NCBI GenBank assembly: GCA_905234605.1
Contig: CAJOIE010000007.1
Location: 1-64,000 of the forward strand
Source of the DNA: an uncultured Bacteroidaceae bacterium
Lineage (GTDB): Bacteria; Bacteroidota; Bacteroidia; Bacteroidales; Bacteroidaceae
Reading direction: 5' to 3'
Length of the DNA: 64,000 bases
In this document: positions 9,578 to 17,606 of the stretch, piece after piece
How the letters are laid out: every line of letters starts with the position of its first letter
Position numbering within the stretch: the stretch's first letter is position 1
Notes under the pieces: generated by a model
Seen by the model: the letters and a program-made list of their open reading frames with translations, nothing else
The model's database searches: none
What the model was told of the DNA's origin: nothing
Position numbers and translations under genes: made by a program

Positions 9578-9987
9578 CTCTCTATTGCTAAGTTTTCTGT
9601 TCCCATTATGTTGTAGGCACCATCTTTTGCCTCGATGATGATTGTCGGCTCCAAAGGCATGACGGTGTGCCATGTGTTGCGTGGTATATTCATTCCAAAC
9701 ACACCTGTTCCTGGTTCCAAATGAAAGCGGGCCGTTTCGTTGCCGTTGTCATCGTAGAATATTTCATCCATGCTGCCTTTCAGCACCAGGATTGTTTCTG
9801 AGCTCTGCAAATGGCGATGAATGGGTAATGGTGTGCCTGGCAGCAATGCGTTGAGCATCCGCTGCGACGTGTCCGTCTCGCTCTCGCGCAGGTCATAGTG
9901 CTGACGCAGGCGCGGAGTGAGAGCGGCCTGGGCAAACAATTGCTCAAACAGAGCACTGTCAAGCAATGGGGAGGTATGTTCTGCCAT
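9574..9987 (-). CDS. wbuC: WbuC-family cupin fold protein
   Basis: 137 residues, single cupin. PIHRHLQSSETILVLKGSMD supplies the His/His/Glu metal ligands and NTWHTVMPLEP the second cupin motif. WbuC proteins recur in FucNAc-containing O-antigen loci next to CapE/F/G homologues; their exact function is not established. It is the first gene of the operon, with its stop overlapping the capG start by 4 bp. Its promoter candidate is about 270 nt upstream, leaving a long leader with an inverted repeat. Confidence 0.88.
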   Translation of the reverse strand: MAEHTSPLLDSALFEQLFAQAALTPRLRQHYDLRESETDTSQRMLNALLPGTPLPIHRHLQSSETILVLKGSMDEIFYDDNGNETARFHLEPGTGVFGMNIPRNTWHTVMPLEPTIIIEAKDGAYNIMGTENLAIER

Positions 9988-10028
9988 GGGAGTTGTCTAT
10001 TTAAGGTGTCTGAAAGGCTCAAAATCAC

Positions 10029-10090
10029 AGCACCACGGCACGCCTACGGCAACACCAGTTAGCGAACTGGCGGCAAAGAAGTGTGGTGCT
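10029..10090 (-). promoter_or_regulatory. nested inverted repeat in the leader of the wbuC-capGEF operon
   Basis: Outer arms AGCACCAC (10029-10036) and GTGGTGCT (10083-10090) are perfect complements. A second stem CCAGTT (10055-10060) / AACTGG (10065-10070) with a 4-nt loop sits inside. The element is 42-103 nt before the wbuC start, within the predicted transcript. A role in attenuation or RNA stability is inference. Elsewhere in the gene-free stretch 9988-10541 I see only the two promoter candidates listed and no reading frame that looks coding. Confidence 0.55.
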
Positions 10091-10256
10091 TCTTGAAAAT
10101 GGGTCTCATCCTCTTACTGTTTCAAATCCCTTATGGGGTGTGAAGTCCAACCTGTGCCTTTGCCTTGAGGTCGGGAAGCCTAAAAGTTTGAGAGAAAATG
10201 ATAGGCGTGAGCTCGTTTGGGATTATCGCTCATCCTGAAGTCTATCCTTTCTGGTG

Positions 10257-10287
10257 CAAAGATAGCTACATTGGTCATTCATTGCAA
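10257..10287 (-). promoter_or_regulatory. Bacteroidetes-type promoter for the wbuC operon
   Basis: On the minus strand the -7 box is TATCTTTG (10257-10264) and a -33 TTG lies at 10285-10287, separated by 20 nt, as in the Bacteroidetes sigma-70 consensus. Initiation would fall near 10250, giving a leader of roughly 260 nt before wbuC. Confidence 0.6.
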
Positions 10288-10459
10288 CATTATGATTATA
10301 TATTTGGCCGTTAGGGGGGGGTAAAAGTTGCCCCAAGGCATCATGCAACATCATTTTGCTGCCTTGCCATATTCCGATTGCCGCATTCGCTCTATGGGGC
10401 TCGCGCAGCACAAGAGTGTTGAATGCGAAATTGGACTTAATCTGCCAAATAATGCCGTG

Positions 10460-10467
10460 TAAGTTTG
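10460..10467 (+). promoter_or_regulatory. possible -7 box upstream of rubrerythrin
   Basis: TAAGTTTG matches TAnnTTTG about 75 nt before the rubrerythrin start. No well-spaced -33 TTG was found, so this is weak. Confidence 0.3.
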
Positions 10468-10541
10468 TGCAATTCAACAGGATGCATTAACCTTGCACCT
10501 GCCAAGGCAATAATGCAAACCATTTGTAAATCTTTTCATCT

Positions 10542-11093
10542 ATGTCACAGAACAAAAGCCTTAAAGGCACCAAGACTGAGCAAAACCTCATGGAGGCTTT
10601 TGCGGGTGAGTCAATGGCTCGCAACAAGTACACATACTTTGCTTCGAAGGCAAAGAAAGACGGTTATGTGCAGATAGCGGCACTCTTTGAGGAGACTGCT
10701 GCCAATGAGCGTGAGCATGCCAAGATATGGTACAAGCTACTCAATGGCGGCAGTGTCAGCGACACCGTTGCCAATCTTGCTGATGCGGCAGCCGGCGAGA
10801 ACCACGAATGGACCGACATGTATGCCCGTATGGCGCGTGAGGCCCGCGAAGAAGGCTTTGATGAGATTGCAGCCAAATTCGAGATGGTGGCGGCTATAGA
10901 GAAGCATCACGAAGAGCGCTATCGCAAGCTTCTTTCCAACATTGAGCAGCGTCGTGTCTTCTCCAAGGACGGGGATGCTATCTGGCAGTGTGCCAACTGC
11001 GGACACATCGTCGTTGGCAAGGATGCGCCTGAGGTGTGTCCTGTATGTGCTCATCCGCAGAGCTACTTTCAGATCCTTGCGGAGAACTATTAG
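10542..11093 (+). CDS. rbr: rubrerythrin
   Basis: 183 residues. The N-terminal ferritin-like four-helix domain carries the di-iron ligands (for example E56 and H59 in NEREH, and the KHHEERY motif near 121-127). The C-terminal rubredoxin-like domain has paired cysteines C150/C153 and C166/C169 (CANCGH and CPVCAH). Rubrerythrins reduce hydrogen peroxide in the cytoplasm of anaerobes with electrons from NADH via rubredoxin. It is transcribed alone and convergently with yebC. Full-length for the classic two-domain form. Confidence 0.96.
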   Translation: MSQNKSLKGTKTEQNLMEAFAGESMARNKYTYFASKAKKDGYVQIAALFEETAANEREHAKIWYKLLNGGSVSDTVANLADAAAGENHEWTDMYARMAREAREEGFDEIAAKFEMVAAIEKHHEERYRKLLSNIEQRRVFSKDGDAIWQCANCGHIVVGKDAPEVCPVCAHPQSYFQILAENY

Positions 11094-11159
11094 GAAGTGG
11101 CGTTTGCTTCATGTAGGCTATAGCACGACGGCTCCGCACACACGTTTGTGTGCATAAGC

Positions 11160-11201
11160 ATAATGCCGTGTCCAGGGTTGCTCTCATGGACACGGCATTA
11201 T
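11160..11201. terminator. bidirectional hairpin terminator between rubrerythrin and yebC
   Basis: Perfect 15-bp arms at 11160-11174 (ATAATGCCGTGTCCA) and 11187-11201 flank a 12-nt loop between two convergent genes. The A/T ends of the stem allow it to work in either direction. Confidence 0.8.
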
Positions 11202-11241
11202 CATAAGACTTGCTGCAGTAGTTTAAGCTAATGGCTGCATG

Positions 11242-11973
11242 TCATTCTTCCTCAGGCTTCATGTTGGTGTATACGGTCTGCACATCATCGAACTCCTCTA
11301 AGCGCTCCACCATCTTGTTGATGCTTTCGCGCTGTTCGGAGGTGACGTCCTTCAGGTCGTTGGGGATGTAGGTGAATTCGCCGCCCACATCCTCGAAGCC
11401 TTGCTCCTCCAGGTGTTTCTGTATGGCACCATAGCTCTTGGGGTCACCATATATGGTCAGCGTGCCTTCTTCCTCGTCTTCGTCATATTCATCCTCCACG
11501 CCATAGTCGATGAGATCGAGTATCAGCTCGTCCATATCCACGCCGTCTTTCTTCTTGAATGTGAACACACACTTGTGGTCGAAGAGGAATGCCAGCGAGC
11601 CCATGGTGCCAAGGTTGCCTCCAAACTTGTTGAACACAGAGCGGACATCGGCCACGGTGCGTGTCGGGTTGTCCGTGAGCGTGTCCACGAACACGGCTAT
11701 GCCATGTGGCCCATAACCCTCGTAGGTCATTCCCTTGTAGTCGCTCTGGTCCTTGCCCATGGCGTTTTTGATGGCGCGGTCGATGTTGTCCTTGGGCATG
11801 TTCTCGCGCTTGCATGTGGCTATGATGCCGCGCAGCGTGGGGTTCATGTCGGGGTCCGGCCCGCCGGCTTTTACGGCGATGGCAATCTGCTTGCCCAGCT
11901 TAGTGAATGTCTTGGCCATGTGGCCCCAGCGCTTCAGCTTGGCAGCCTTACGGTATTCAAATGCTCTTCCCAT
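11242..11973 (-). CDS. yebC: YebC/PmpR family protein
   Basis: 243 residues. The family start MGRAFEYRKAAKLKRWG.M is present, followed by KTFTKLGKQIAIAVK and ENMPKDNIDRAIKNA in the N-terminal DNA/RNA-binding part, and the GYGP.G.A motif before domain 3. The acidic stretch EDEYDEDEEEG near 180 is typical. YebC proteins have been described as transcription regulators and, more recently, as factors that relieve ribosome stalling; the sequence cannot choose between these. It lies 33 bp after pheT on the same strand and is probably co-transcribed. Confidence 0.95.
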   Translation of the reverse strand: MGRAFEYRKAAKLKRWGHMAKTFTKLGKQIAIAVKAGGPDPDMNPTLRGIIATCKRENMPKDNIDRAIKNAMGKDQSDYKGMTYEGYGPHGIAVFVDTLTDNPTRTVADVRSVFNKFGGNLGTMGSLAFLFDHKCVFTFKKKDGVDMDELILDLIDYGVEDEYDEDEEEGTLTIYGDPKSYGAIQKHLEEQGFEDVGGEFTYIPNDLKDVTSEQRESINKMVERLEEFDDVQTVYTNMKPEEE

Positions 11974-12006
11974 AACTATATATTATAAGTATTACGTGTT
12001 TACGTT

Positions 12007-14514
12007 TCAGCGCAGTTCTGCCCCCAGCTGCTTTGTCAGGTTCTGTATCAGCTTCTGCATAATCGCGTCGATGGTCTTGTCGCTCATGGTGCGTGTGGGG
12101 TCTTGCAGACGGAAGTTCACGGCATACGATTTCTTGCCGGCAGGCAGATTCTTTCCCTCGTATACGTCGAAGAGCGACACGCTCTGTAGCAACTTGCGCT
12201 CTGTCTGGTAGGCAATGGCTTCTATCTGGGCGAACTCCACGGTCTTGTCGACGAGCAGGGCCAGGTCGCGGCTGACGGCAGGGAATTTAGGCAGCTCGTG
12301 GAACTTCACATCCTGCTTGGCAACCAGCTTCATGGCTACATTCCAGCAGATGTCGGCATAGAACACCTGTGCAGGGATGTCAAACTGCATCTGGATGTGG
12401 TGGGCTACGGTGCCCAGTTCGGCCAAGGTCTTTCCTGCACGTGTCTCCACGTGTATGCTCTTGGCAAACACATCGGAGTCGCCATCCTTGAACACGAGGG
12501 CACCGAAGGGTATACCCAGACGTGCCAGGATGTTCACCACATGACCTTTCAGGACATAGAAGCTCTGGTCGGCATCGGCGTCGGCCCATGTGTCGGCCAC
12601 GCGCTTGCCTGTTGCCCAGAGTGCGAGGTGCATCTCCTCGGAATATGCGTCGAGGATATGTTTTATCACTTCAGGGTCGCGGCTGGAGCTTACGCCAGGA
12701 ATAATGTCTGGGCTTTTCCGCTCGGCGTGGTAGTGGTAGCAGTTGCCGAACTCAAACAGCTGCAAGTTGGGCCGGCGGTGGTTCACGTTGCGGCTGATGG
12801 TCTCAAGCCCGCCGAAGAGGAGTGTCTGCCGCAACACGTTGAGGTCTTGGCTCAAGGGGTTGAGCAGGCGCACCGACTGCTCTGCGGGGTAAGCCTGTAG
12901 CTGCTCGTAGTATGCGCCTCGCTGTAAGGAGTTGTTGAGGATTTCGTTGAAACCAGCACCCACAAGCTGCTCAGACACAATGTCCTGCAAGCGGAAGCTG
13001 CGGTCTACTGCGCCTTTGACGGTAAGCGTGGAGTTGAGCGACGATGGTATCTCTATGTTGTTGTAGCCGTAGATGCGGAGGATGTCCTCCACCACGTCGC
13101 ATGGCCGCTGCACGTCGACCCTGTAGGCGGGCACGGTAAGCTCTATGCCATCGTGTGTCTCGGCTTCGATGTGCATCTCAAGAGACGTCACGATGCTCTT
13201 TATCGTGGCTGGCTCTATATGTTGGCCCACGAGTTTGTCCACATAGTCGTAGGCGAGGCTGACGCTGAAGTCCTTGATGGGCTGCGGGTAGATGTCGGTA
13301 ATCTCCATGCTCACCTTGCCACCGGCAAGTTGCTGACATAGCATTGCAGCCAGCTTCAGGGCATAGATCTGTCCGGCGGGGTCTATGCCGCGCTCAAAGC
13401 GGAAGGAGGCATCGGTCTGCAAACCATGACGGCGCGCGCTGCGGCGTATGCTTGTCGGGTTGAAGTAGGCACTCTCAAGCAGCACGTTGCGGGTGCTCTC
13501 GTATGTGCCGCTGCCGCGGCCGCCATATACACCGGCGATGCACATGGGTTCCTTGGCATTGCATATCATCAGGTCCTGTGCCGACAGCTTGCGGTCGACG
13601 CCGTCGAGTGTCTGGAACGGCGTTCCCTCAGGCAGCGTCTGTACCACTATCTCTTGACCTTCTATCATGTCGGCATCGAAGCAGTGAAGGGGTTGCCCGA
13701 AGGCCATCATCACGTAGTTGGTGATGTCCACAATATTATTGATGGAACGCAGGCCGATGGTTGCGAGGTGCTCTTTAAGCCATTTGGGGCTTTCGCCTAC
13801 GTGACAGTCGGTTATGGTGACGGCGGCATAGCGCGGACATGCAGCGGCATCCACCACGCGGACGGGTATCTGCAAGTCGTGATTGTCCACATGGAAAGCG
13901 TCAACACTCGGGCGGTGCAGTGCCGTCTTGTGGCCATTCTGCACGAGCCAGGCATAGAGGTCGCGAGCAACGCCGTAGTGGGAACATGCATCGGCACGGT
14001 TGGCTGTTATATCCACCTCAATGACATAGTCACTTTCGAGGCCGTAGACCTCGGCGGCAGGCTTGCCTACGGGTGTGTCGGCCGGCAGCACGATGATGCC
14101 GTCGTGGCTCTCTCCCACCCCAATCTCGTCCTCGGCGCATATCATGCCGTTGCTCTCAATGCCACGGAGCTTGGAGCGTTTGATGACGAACTCGTTGTCG
14201 CCATCGTAGAGCTTCGTGCCCAGGGTGGCCACGATTACTTTCTGCCCTGCGGCAACGTTGGGCGCACCGCATACGATTTGCTCCGGCTGCTCTTGTCCGA
14301 GGTCCACCGTGCACACGTGCATGTGGTCGCTATTAGGGTGAGGCTCACATGTCAGCACCTGTCCGACCACGAGGCCGGCCAGCCCGCCGCGAATGGTTTG
14401 CACCTCTTCCACGCTGCCCACCTCGAGACCTATCGACGTGAGTGCATCGGCCACTTGCTGTGGCGTGAGGGTGGTGTCGACATACTCGCGGAGCCACTTA
14501 TATGAGATATTCAT
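12007..14514 (-). CDS. pheT: phenylalanyl-tRNA synthetase beta subunit
   Basis: 835 residues, full length. The start MNISYKWLREYVD is the family signature. Domains in order: tRNA-binding OB fold (about 40-155, VVGQVLTCEPHPNSDHMHVC), B3/B4 editing region (about 210-380), B5 (about 405-475), the catalytic-like core (QDIVSEQLVGAGFNEILNNS onward), and a C-terminal ferredoxin-like anticodon-binding domain (FPAVSRDLALLVDKTVEF). It pairs with PheS, not encoded here, to charge tRNA-Phe. Preceded by a -7 box at 14552-14559. Confidence 0.97.
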   Translation of the reverse strand: MNISYKWLREYVDTTLTPQQVADALTSIGLEVGSVEEVQTIRGGLAGLVVGQVLTCEPHPNSDHMHVCTVDLGQEQPEQIVCGAPNVAAGQKVIVATLGTKLYDGDNEFVIKRSKLRGIESNGMICAEDEIGVGESHDGIIVLPADTPVGKPAAEVYGLESDYVIEVDITANRADACSHYGVARDLYAWLVQNGHKTALHRPSVDAFHVDNHDLQIPVRVVDAAACPRYAAVTITDCHVGESPKWLKEHLATIGLRSINNIVDITNYVMMAFGQPLHCFDADMIEGQEIVVQTLPEGTPFQTLDGVDRKLSAQDLMICNAKEPMCIAGVYGGRGSGTYESTRNVLLESAYFNPTSIRRSARRHGLQTDASFRFERGIDPAGQIYALKLAAMLCQQLAGGKVSMEITDIYPQPIKDFSVSLAYDYVDKLVGQHIEPATIKSIVTSLEMHIEAETHDGIELTVPAYRVDVQRPCDVVEDILRIYGYNNIEIPSSLNSTLTVKGAVDRSFRLQDIVSEQLVGAGFNEILNNSLQRGAYYEQLQAYPAEQSVRLLNPLSQDLNVLRQTLLFGGLETISRNVNHRRPNLQLFEFGNCYHYHAERKSPDIIPGVSSSRDPEVIKHILDAYSEEMHLALWATGKRVADTWADADADQSFYVLKGHVVNILARLGIPFGALVFKDGDSDVFAKSIHVETRAGKTLAELGTVAHHIQMQFDIPAQVFYADICWNVAMKLVAKQDVKFHELPKFPAVSRDLALLVDKTVEFAQIEAIAYQTERKLLQSVSLFDVYEGKNLPAGKKSYAVNFRLQDPTRTMSDKTIDAIMQKLIQNLTKQLGAELR

Positions 14515-14551
14515 TCTGTATGGTTTATGTGTTGTAGCTTAATTTTTGCCG

Positions 14552-14559
14552 CAAAGTTA
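14552..14559 (-). promoter_or_regulatory. -7 box of the pheT promoter
   Basis: TAACTTTG on the minus strand, followed by GC, 38 nt before the pheT start. It matches TAnnTTTG; no clear -33 TTG at the expected spacing. Confidence 0.45.
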
Positions 14560-14572
14560 CAAAAATGCCTAT

Positions 14573-14599
14573 AGCCTCGCGAGTCGGAGAGGCTTTTTT
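14573..14599. terminator. hairpin between dnaB and pheT
   Basis: AGCCTC (14573-14578) pairs with GAGGCT (14589-14594). On the plus strand it runs into five more T residues; on the minus strand, the direction of dnaB, a TTTTT run follows after six nucleotides. It may end dnaB transcription just before the pheT promoter, though the orientation of the best T-run is the wrong one. Confidence 0.35.
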
Positions 14600-14614
14600 G
14601 CAGGGTGTGGGATG

Positions 14615-16240
14615 TCAATATGGCACGTCCTTCAGTGACGGCGGCGGCCCGAAGGGAGTAGCGTTGTCGCTGGCTTCGGGCAGGGGCGGCATGGCATCGG
14701 TGCCGGCATCGGTGGTGTCGGCGTTGATGCTGGAGCCGTAGGTGAGTGTCTCCCCGGGAGCCGGTGTGTAGGCCTCCTCGCTGAGGTCGGAGAAGCGTGC
14801 ATACTCCTTGCGGAAGCGCAGGCGCACGGTGTCGACGGCACCATTGCGGTGTTTGGCTATGATGAACTCGCCGATGCCGCGCAGGTCGTGCCCTTTCTCG
14901 TCCTGGAATATCTTGTAGTACTCCGGCCGGTGTATGAAGCACACCATGTCGGCGTCCTGCTCAATGGCACCCGACTCGCGCAAGTCGCTCAGCTGGGGGC
15001 GCTTGGCATCGTCGCCCTGTGTGGTGGCATCGCGCTTTTCCACGCTGCGGTTGAGCTGTGAGAGCGCGATGATGGGGATGTTGAGTTCCTTTGCCAGCGA
15101 CTTGAGTGAGCGGCTGATGTTGGACACCTCTTCCTGTCGGGAGCCGAACTTCATGCCGGAGGCGTTCATGAGCTGGAGGTAGTCGATCATGATTATCCTG
15201 ATGCCATGCTCACGCACGAGTCTGCGGGCTTTGGTGCGTAGCTCAAAGACGGAGAGCGACGCGGTGTCGTCGATATAGAATGGGGCGTCATAGAGCTGGC
15301 GTATGCGGCTGTCGAGCTGTCCCCATTCGTAGCTCTCGAGCTGTCCGCTGCGCATCTTCTCGCCGGTAATCTCGCAGGTGTTGACGATGAGGCGGTTCAC
15401 AAGCTGCACGTTGCTCATCTCCAGCGAGAACATGGCACACGGCACGCGCATGTCGACGGCTATCTTCTTGGCCATGGACAGCACGAAGGCTGTCTTGCCC
15501 ATGGCCGGACGCGCGGCAATGATGATGAGGTCGGAGTTCTGCCATCCGCTGGTGATTTTGTCTATCTTGGCAAAGCCCGAGGAGAGGCCGGAGAGACCGT
15601 CGCGTCGGGCCGCAGCCTTCTGCAGGAGGTCCATAGCCTCGCGTATCACGGGGTTGATTTGCGTGTAGTCCTTCTTCAGGTTCTGCTGCGAGATGGCAAA
15701 AAGCTCACCCTCGGCCTCCTGCATGAGGTCCTCGACGTCGGCTGTAGGGTCGAAGGCATACTCCTGTATCTTGCTCGTGAAGGTGATGAGCTCGCGTGCC
15801 AGAGCCTTCTGCGCGATGATGCGTGCGTGGTACTCGATATGAGCAGACGATGTCACGCCGGCCGTCAGCTGCATGAGATAGACGGGGCCGCCAGCCTCCT
15901 CGAGACTATTGGTCGATGCGAGATACTCGCGCACGGTGAGGATGTCGAGCGGTCGGTTCTGCGAGCTTAGCGAGCGCACGGCATCGTAGATGACACGGTG
16001 GCGGTTGTCGTAGAAGCTCTCGGGGCGCAGCAACTCGCTCACCTGTGAATAGGCGTCTTGCTCAATGAGTATGGCGCCTATCACGGCTTTCTCCATCTCA
16101 AGGTTCTGCGGTTGCTGATGGCCGAAGGCATCCTCGGTGGGGGCTGATGGCGCACGGCGTGATGTGTTGCGGTTGGGGCTGGGCATATTCTGGGTGTGGT
16201 GTGCTTGGTGATGTGCTTGTCGCGTGGGCGCAGTGACCAT
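14615..16240 (-). CDS. dnaB: replicative DNA helicase DnaB
   Basis: 541 residues. The N-terminal primase-interacting domain begins QPQNLEMEKAVIGAIL. The RecA-like C-terminal domain has Walker A ARPAMGKTAF (near 245) and the Walker B region IIMIDYLQLM, then ALSQLNRSVEKR and DLRESGAIEQDADMV. It unwinds the replication fork as a hexamer. Two starts are possible: the ATG at 16240, inside a repeat element and giving a His-rich leader, or the ATG at 16186 (MPSPNRN). The second is closer to family expectation. The C-terminal 60 residues after the core are Pro/Ser/Ala-rich and not conserved. No intein is present. Confidence 0.95.
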   Translation of the reverse strand: MVTAPTRQAHHQAHHTQNMPSPNRNTSRRAPSAPTEDAFGHQQPQNLEMEKAVIGAILIEQDAYSQVSELLRPESFYDNRHRVIYDAVRSLSSQNRPLDILTVREYLASTNSLEEAGGPVYLMQLTAGVTSSAHIEYHARIIAQKALARELITFTSKIQEYAFDPTADVEDLMQEAEGELFAISQQNLKKDYTQINPVIREAMDLLQKAAARRDGLSGLSSGFAKIDKITSGWQNSDLIIIAARPAMGKTAFVLSMAKKIAVDMRVPCAMFSLEMSNVQLVNRLIVNTCEITGEKMRSGQLESYEWGQLDSRIRQLYDAPFYIDDTASLSVFELRTKARRLVREHGIRIIMIDYLQLMNASGMKFGSRQEEVSNISRSLKSLAKELNIPIIALSQLNRSVEKRDATTQGDDAKRPQLSDLRESGAIEQDADMVCFIHRPEYYKIFQDEKGHDLRGIGEFIIAKHRNGAVDTVRLRFRKEYARFSDLSEEAYTPAPGETLTYGSSINADTTDAGTDAMPPLPEASDNATPFGPPPSLKDVPY

Positions 16241-16315
16241 GCATGGTGATGCCGCTCACAGTGCATGGTGATGCCTGATGAGGGTGCAGGGTCGTGGCAG
16301 GGAGGGTGCATGAGG
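16236..16315. repeat. CACCCTGCATGG-family repeat copy upstream of dnaB
   Basis: Direct copies of GCATGGTGATGCC at 16241-16253 and 16263-16275, followed by GAGGGTGCAGGG near 16280 and GGAGGGTGCATGAGG near 16301. The words match the hairpin repeats at 27320, 35230, 43707 and 53118. This copy is less symmetrical. It occupies the gap between kdsB and dnaB and overlaps the upstream dnaB start codon. Confidence 0.55.
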
Positions 16316-16327
16316 TGCCGGCGCGGG

Positions 16328-17089
16328 CTATGCTCCCCCACTCTGCCGGCGCAGGAAGTCCTCGGCACGGCGGAGGTCGTCGGGAGTGTCGATGCCGATG
16401 GTCTCGGTCTGTGTGACTCCCACGCGGATGGTGTAGCCAGCCTGCAGCCAGCGCAGCTGCTCGAGGCTCTCGGCCATCTCGAGCGGCGACTGGGGCAGCG
16501 AGGTGATGTGGCGCAGCACCTCGGGGCGGTAGGCATAGAGGCCTATATGCTTGTAGAATGTCTGCGTGGAGAGCCACTGCCCGGGCTCCAGACCGCGCAC
16601 GAAGGGTATGACGCTGCGGCTGAAGTAGAGGGCGCGACGATGGTCGTCGATGACGACTTTGGGGCTGTTGGGGTTCTGCAGGGCTGCAAGGCCGTCGGCC
16701 GTGGCAAAGGGCTTGACGAGCGTGGCTATGTGGGTCTGCTCGTCGTCGAAGCATTGCAGCAGGGCTTCAATCTGTGAGGCCTGGATGAACGGCTCGTCGC
16801 CTTGTATGTTGACAACTATGTCGTGCTCTTCGCCCAGTAGCTCGTAGGCTTCGTAGACACGGTCGGTTCCGCTCTTGTGATGCACGCTGGTCATCACGGC
16901 GCGCCCGCCGAAAGCTTCTACGGCCTGACGTATGCGCTCGTCGTCGGTGGCTACGGCCACGGAGTCGACCACGCCCTCTACCTGATGGTAGACCCGCTCA
17001 ATAACTGTTTGTCCGCCCAGCATGGCAAGAGGTTTTGCAGGGAAGCGGGTGGAAGCATAGCGGGCAGGGATAATGCCGATGGATGTCAT
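16328..17089 (-). CDS. kdsB: 3-deoxy-manno-octulosonate cytidylyltransferase (CMP-Kdo synthetase)
   Basis: 253 residues from the ATG at 17089, the usual size. MTSIGIIPARYASTRFPAKPL is the nucleotide-binding start; VVNIQGDEPFI holds the metal-binding Asp; KHIGLYAYRPEVL and GVTQTETIGIDTPDDL are family blocks. It activates Kdo with CTP for the lipopolysaccharide inner core, in the cytoplasm. An in-frame ATG at 17134 lies upstream of the TATCTTTG promoter box (17113-17120) and so is unlikely to be in the message. KdsA is not in this window. Confidence 0.96.
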   Translation of the reverse strand: MTSIGIIPARYASTRFPAKPLAMLGGQTVIERVYHQVEGVVDSVAVATDDERIRQAVEAFGGRAVMTSVHHKSGTDRVYEAYELLGEEHDIVVNIQGDEPFIQASQIEALLQCFDDEQTHIATLVKPFATADGLAALQNPNSPKVVIDDHRRALYFSRSVIPFVRGLEPGQWLSTQTFYKHIGLYAYRPEVLRHITSLPQSPLEMAESLEQLRWLQAGYTIRVGVTQTETIGIDTPDDLRRAEDFLRRQSGGA

Positions 17090-17112
17090 GTGGATGTGAT
17101 GTTGGTTTGTTG

Positions 17113-17120
17113 CAAAGATA
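17113..17120 (-). promoter_or_regulatory. -7 box of the kdsB promoter
   Basis: TATCTTTG followed by GCAAC on the minus strand, 24 nt before the chosen kdsB ATG. Strong match to TAnnTTTG, and it decides the start codon choice. The divergent folK-like gene begins 73 nt away. Confidence 0.55.
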
Positions 17121-17192
17121 GGTATAAGCTGCAAAGAAAAGCTGTGGCAGGCGCAAGAAGTGGCGGGAAAACGTCTATCTTAGCCACCATCT

Positions 17193-17594
17193 ATGAGCAC
17201 ACATGTTGTTTATATCGCCCTGGGCTCCAATATGCCTGACAGCGAAGCTCGCGGCCTGTTGCGGCAGGCCATGCGGCTCATGCAGGCATGTCTGGGCGGC
17301 ACAGGGCGTTGCTCCGCTGCCGTGGCCACGAGGGCCATCGGCATGGACGTGGCATGCACGTTCATCAACCAGGTGGCAGTGTTCACCACGCAACTTGGTG
17401 CTACTGATGTCGCAGCCTGTCTCAAGCAGATTGAACGCCGTCTGGGCCGCAGACCGTCGGACAAAACCGACAATGTGGTCAGGATAGACCTCGACCTGCT
17501 TAAGGTGGACGACACCATCATGCGCCCCTTGCAGATGGAGTGGCCGCATGTGGCAGCGGCAATGGCTGAGCTTGACGGTGGCATGCAGCAGTAG
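17193..17594 (+). CDS. short FolK-like protein (hydroxymethyldihydropterin pyrophosphokinase family)
   Basis: 133 residues, shorter than the usual 155-165 of FolK. ALGSN (9-13) is the family N-terminal motif, and RIDLDLL in the last third matches the R-x-D-x-D-hydrophobic metal/ATP site. TFINQVAVFTTQL fits the F.N.v...T motif. The family's following HPR...R.FVL.PL segment is absent or degenerate: after the DLDLLKVDDTIM stretch only WPHVAAAMAELDGG remains. It may be a reduced or specialised enzyme, or an inactive paralogue. Divergent from kdsB and convergent with the PBP1A gene (12 bp). Confidence 0.72.
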   Translation: MSTHVVYIALGSNMPDSEARGLLRQAMRLMQACLGGTGRCSAAVATRAIGMDVACTFINQVAVFTTQLGATDVAACLKQIERRLGRRPSDKTDNVVRIDLDLLKVDDTIMRPLQMEWPHVAAAMAELDGGMQQ

Positions 17595-17606
17595 TGTGGC
17601 AGGGTC

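Noticed and set aside
9988-10541. JUMPStart/ops element or UpxY-type antitermination site
   Set aside because: No GGCGGTAGC-type ops word and no NusG-like gene found; only an inverted repeat and promoters are visible.
13426-14505. Long plus-strand open frame of about 360 codons opposite pheT
   Set aside because: Antisense to a certain housekeeping gene, with no family motif; long antisense frames are common in this GC-rich sequence. The same reasoning removes those opposite rng (26022-27203), rlmD (27914-29011), the helicase (43569-44891 and 45297-46673) and glycogen synthase (56425-57522).
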